Positions 6,219-8,000 of a stretch of 8,000 bases of DNA are shown here, piece by piece. The notes under the pieces are model-generated. The model saw only the letters and a program-made list of their open reading frames with translations, did no database searches and was not told the DNA's origin. The stretch lies in the NCBI GenBank assembly GCA_964560325.1, contig CAZLLV010000537.1, positions 1 to 8,000 of the forward strand. The letters are read 5' to 3'. The translations under genes were made by a program, and so were the position numbers. Position 1 is the stretch's first letter. The number at the start of each line of letters is the position of its first letter. This DNA is from CAZLLV01 sp964560325. GTDB taxonomy: Bacteria; Acidobacteriota; Thermoanaerobaculia; Multivoradales; DATKCC01.

Positions 6219-8000
6219 CACCTCCACCCTCGCCCTGCCGCCGGAGCTGCGATCGCGGCTCGCGACGCTGTCGCCGGCCAAGCGCCTGCTGCTGCTCCGC
6301 AAGCTCGGAATCCCCGAAGAGCTCGCCGAGCGGATCGGCGGCGAGGCCGCCCCGGAGCCGCCGGGCGAGCCGCCCGAGCCGATTCCGCGGTTCCCGCGGC
6401 CGGAGGAGCTGCCGCTGTCGCCGGCCCAGGAGCGACTCTGGTTCCTCGATCAGATCGAGCCGGGGAGCCCGTACTACAACATCCCCACCGCCCTGCGCAT
6501 CGGCGGCCCGCTGCGGCCGGCGGTGCTCGCCCGCGCCCTCGACGCGGTGGCGCGCCGCCAGGAGGGGCTGCGGACGCGGTTCCCGGCCACCGGCGGCCGC
6601 GCGATCCAGAAGGTCGACCCGGCACCCGTGCGGGGGCTGTCGCTGCCGCTGCCGGTCGTCGACCTCGCCGGGCTCTCGGCGGACGGCGAGGACGGCGGCG
6701 CCGGGAACGGCGGGGGCGGAGGCAGGCGACGGCGGACCGCGAGGCGTCTCGCCCGCGCCGAGGCCGCGCGGCCCTTCGACCTGGCGCGGGGACCGCTGGT
6801 GCGCGCCCTGCTCCTGCGGCTCGGCCCGGCCGATCACGTGCTGATCCTGACCCTGCACCACATCGTCGCCGACGGCTGGTCGATGGGTGTGCTGGTGCGC
6901 GAGGTGGCCGCGCACTACGAGTCGTTCGCGACCGGCGGGCCGGCGCCGCTTCCCGAGCTGCCGATCCAGTACGCCGACTTCACCCTCTGGCAGCGCCGGC
7001 GCCTGGCAGGCGGGGTGCTCGAAGAGCAGCTCGCATGGTGGAAGCGGGAGCTCGAGGGGATGGTGCCGGTCGAGCTGCCCACCGACCGCCCGCGCCCCGC
7101 CCGGCCCTCCCAGCGCGGCCGGAGGGCGACCTTCCCCGCTCCGCCCGGACTGGCGGACGCGGTCGCGGCGCTCCGCCAGCGGACCGGCGGCACCCTGTTC
7201 ACGCTCCTCCTGGCCGGCTTCCACGCCCTCCTCGGGCGGACGACCGGGCGCGACGACGTGGCGGTCGGCACCGCCGTGGCGAACCGCAACCGGCGCGAGA
7301 TCGAGCCGCTGATCGGCTTCTTCGTCAACACCCTCGTGCTGCGCACCGACCTCGGCGCCGTCGGCAGCTTCGCCGACCTCGTCGACCGCTTGCGGCGGAC
7401 GGCGATCGCCGCCTGGGACCGCCAGGACCTGCCGTTCGAGCGGCTGGTCCACGAGCTCCAGCCGGAGCGGGAGCTGGGCCGCAACCCGCTCTTCCAGGTG
7501 ATGTTCGCGGTTCAGAACGCACCCCGCGGCGAGCTTGCGGCGAGCGGCCTCACGTTCGAGACCTTCGGCGGCGGCGGGGCGACCACCAAGTTCGACCTCC
7601 AGGTCGACTTCTGGGAGACCGGCGGCGAGCTGGTGAGCGTCCACCAGTACGACACCGACCTGTTCGACGCCACCACGATCGAGCGCTTCGCGCGCTCGTT
7701 CTGGACGCTGCTCGAAGCCGCGGTGGCGGCGCCGGAGGCCCCGCTCGGTTCGCTGCCGTCGGTGTCGCGGGGCGAGCGCCAGCAGGTGCTGGTCGAGTGG
7801 AGCGACACGGCTCCCGAGGAGGAGGCACCGGCGACGATCGAGGCGCTGGTGCGCTCGGCGGCGGCGGCGCGGCCTGCGGCCCAGGCGCTCGAGGACTGGG
7901 CGCTCGAGGACTGGGCGCCGGCGGGAGCCTCCCGTTCGCGCTGGACGTACGCCGAGCTGGTGGCGGCGGCGGAGGGGCTCGCCCGGCGCCTCCAGGCGGC
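6211..8000 (+). CDS. Nonribosomal peptide synthetase, C-A... (3' end outside window)
   Basis: This is the next enzyme of the assembly line, open from ATG 6211 to the window edge (596 full codons seen). Residues 1-63 form a charged and Pro-rich leader with LSPAKRLLLLRKLG at 20-33, a sequence common at NRPS protein starts and a candidate docking element. Residues 66-530 are a complete condensation domain. An adenylation domain begins near 542 and is cut off shortly after its first core motif (WTYAEL at 578-583), so its substrate cannot be read. Its likely job is to take the dipeptide from PCP2 of the preceding protein and extend it by one or more residues. Oddities are a 13-residue Gly/Arg-rich insertion near 158-175 and a perfect 15-base in-frame duplication encoding ALEDW twice. 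Further modules probably follow. Confidence 0.95.
   Translation, partial: MTDTSTLALPPELRSRLATLSPAKRLLLLRKLGIPEELAERIGGEAAPEPPGEPPEPIPRFPRPEELPLSPAQERLWFLDQIEPGSPYYNIPTALRIGGPLRPAVLARALDAVARRQEGLRTRFPATGGRAIQKVDPAPVRGLSLPLPVVDLAGLSADGEDGGAGNGGGGGRRRRTARRLARAEAARPFDLARGPLVRALLLRLGPADHVLILTLHHIVADGWSMGVLVREVAAHYESFATGGPAPLPELPIQYADFTLWQRRRLAGGVLEEQLAWWKRELEGMVPVELPTDRPRPARPSQRGRRATFPAPPGLADAVAALRQRTGGTLFTLLLAGFHALLGRTTGRDDVAVGTAVANRNRREIEPLIGFFVNTLVLRTDLGAVGSFADLVDRLRRTAIAAWDRQDLPFERLVHELQPERELGRNPLFQVMFAVQNAPRGELAASGLTFETFGGGGATTKFDLQVDFWETGGELVSVHQYDTDLFDATTIERFARSFWTLLEAAVAAPEAPLGSLPSVSRGERQQVLVEWSDTAPEEEAPATIEALVRSAAAARPAAQALEDWALEDWAPAGASRSRWTYAELVAAAEGLARRLQA
6406..7800 (+). other. Condensation domain of the second NRPS (expected LCL type)
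   Basis: Motifs in order by residue: LSPAQERLWFLDQ (69-81), RQEGLRTRF, HHIVADGWS (216-224) with catalytic H217, LPIQYADFTLWQ, LPTDRPRP (289-296), IGFFVNTLVLR (from 368), WDRQDLPFERLV (403-414), RNPLFQVMFAVQN (424-436) and the C-terminal RQQVLVEW. All catalytic features are intact. The donor would come from PCP2 of the upstream protein, with no epimerase between them, hence the LCL expectation. Confidence 0.92.
6688..6735 (+). repeat. G-rich low-complexity segment encoding a Gly/Arg-rich insertion
   Basis: Within the condensation domain of the second NRPS, this G-rich run encodes a Gly-rich stretch followed by RRRR (about residues 160-175). Between the shared anchors DLAGL and ARPFDL, this domain has 30 residues, while C2 of the first NRPS has 17. 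The insertion probably forms a flexible, positively charged surface loop. Several short G runs in a row might also allow a weak G-quadruplex. Confidence 0.6.
7834..8000 (+). other. Start of an adenylation domain (cut by window end)
   Basis: Only the first 55 or so residues are visible: the IEALVRSAAAARPAAQAL region that opens A domains, then RWTYAELVAAAEGLARRL matching core motif A1. The ATP loop and the specificity pocket lie beyond 8000, so no substrate can be proposed. Confidence 0.85.
7885..7914 (+). repeat. Perfect 15-base tandem repeat, in frame (ALEDW twice)
   Basis: GCGCTCGAGGACTGG occurs twice back to back and codon-aligned, encoding ALEDWALEDW in the second NRPS just before core motif A1 of its adenylation domain. 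The copies are identical at every base, including third positions, so the duplication is probably recent and produced by slippage. The frame is kept. Confidence 0.85.

Noticed and set aside
1260..6302. Very long open frame on the minus strand (1680 codons) opposite the first NRPS gene
   Set aside because: It is a shadow of GC-rich coding DNA, where stop codons are rare on the opposite strand. The product is a Arg/Pro/Gly/Glu/His-rich jumble with no recognisable domain, while the + strand carries every NRPS core motif in order.
6693..6726. Possible G-quadruplex with a regulatory role
   Set aside because: The G runs are short and uneven, the site is inside a coding region, and G-rich runs are common at this base composition. 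Kept only as a remark on the insertion.
5959..7644. Minus-strand open frame of 561 codons across the gene junction
   Set aside because: It lies opposite the end of the first NRPS and the intact condensation domain of the second. The composition is low-complexity and no motifs are seen.

Overview
The window is a stretch of a nonribosomal peptide synthetase (NRPS) gene cluster. All genes read on the + strand and are packed tightly. Base composition is very GC-rich (clearly above 70 % by eye) and codon third positions are almost all G or C. This fits a high-GC soil-type bacterium such as an Acidobacteriota, Myxococcota or Actinomycetota member. The sequence alone does not settle the phylum. The short helix-like sequences at the protein ends (LSPAKRLLLLRKLG at the second enzyme's start, LDELDELSEEEARALAG at the first one's end) are of a kind I associate with Acidobacteriota and Myxococcota synthetases; this is a weak inference.

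Layout. Positions 1-139 are the last 45 codons of an upstream gene of unknown function. A 79-base gap follows, ending in a GGAG ribosome binding site. From 219 to 6218 lies a complete 1999-residue NRPS ordered: C-terminal half of a condensation domain, A1, PCP1, C2, A2, PCP2, acidic helical tail. The next NRPS gene starts at 6211 and overlaps it by 8 bases (ATGACTGA). It has a linker or docking segment, a complete condensation domain and the first part of an adenylation domain before the window ends at 8000. No RNA gene, insertion sequence, CRISPR array, terminator or minus-strand gene could be supported, and there is no gene-free stretch longer than 79 bases.

How the parts work together. A1 loads an amino acid onto Ser837 of PCP1. 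C2 joins it to the residue loaded by A2 on Ser1908 of PCP2. The dipeptide is then offered across the protein junction to the condensation domain of the second enzyme. The pocket residues of A2 read D-A-F-(F/L)-I-G-G-T-F-K, one position away from the classic valine code as I remember it. A1 has the overall look of a proline-type adenylation domain but a changed pocket (D-G-R-(I/L)-I-S-H-V-A-K), so its substrate is an open and interesting question. No epimerase is seen between modules, so all-L chemistry is expected here.

The most noteworthy points are the N-terminal half-condensation domain, which lacks the HHxxxDG active site; the altered proline-like pocket of A1; two perfect in-frame tandem micro-duplications in loops of adenylation domains; and a 13-residue Gly/Arg-rich insertion in the second condensation domain.
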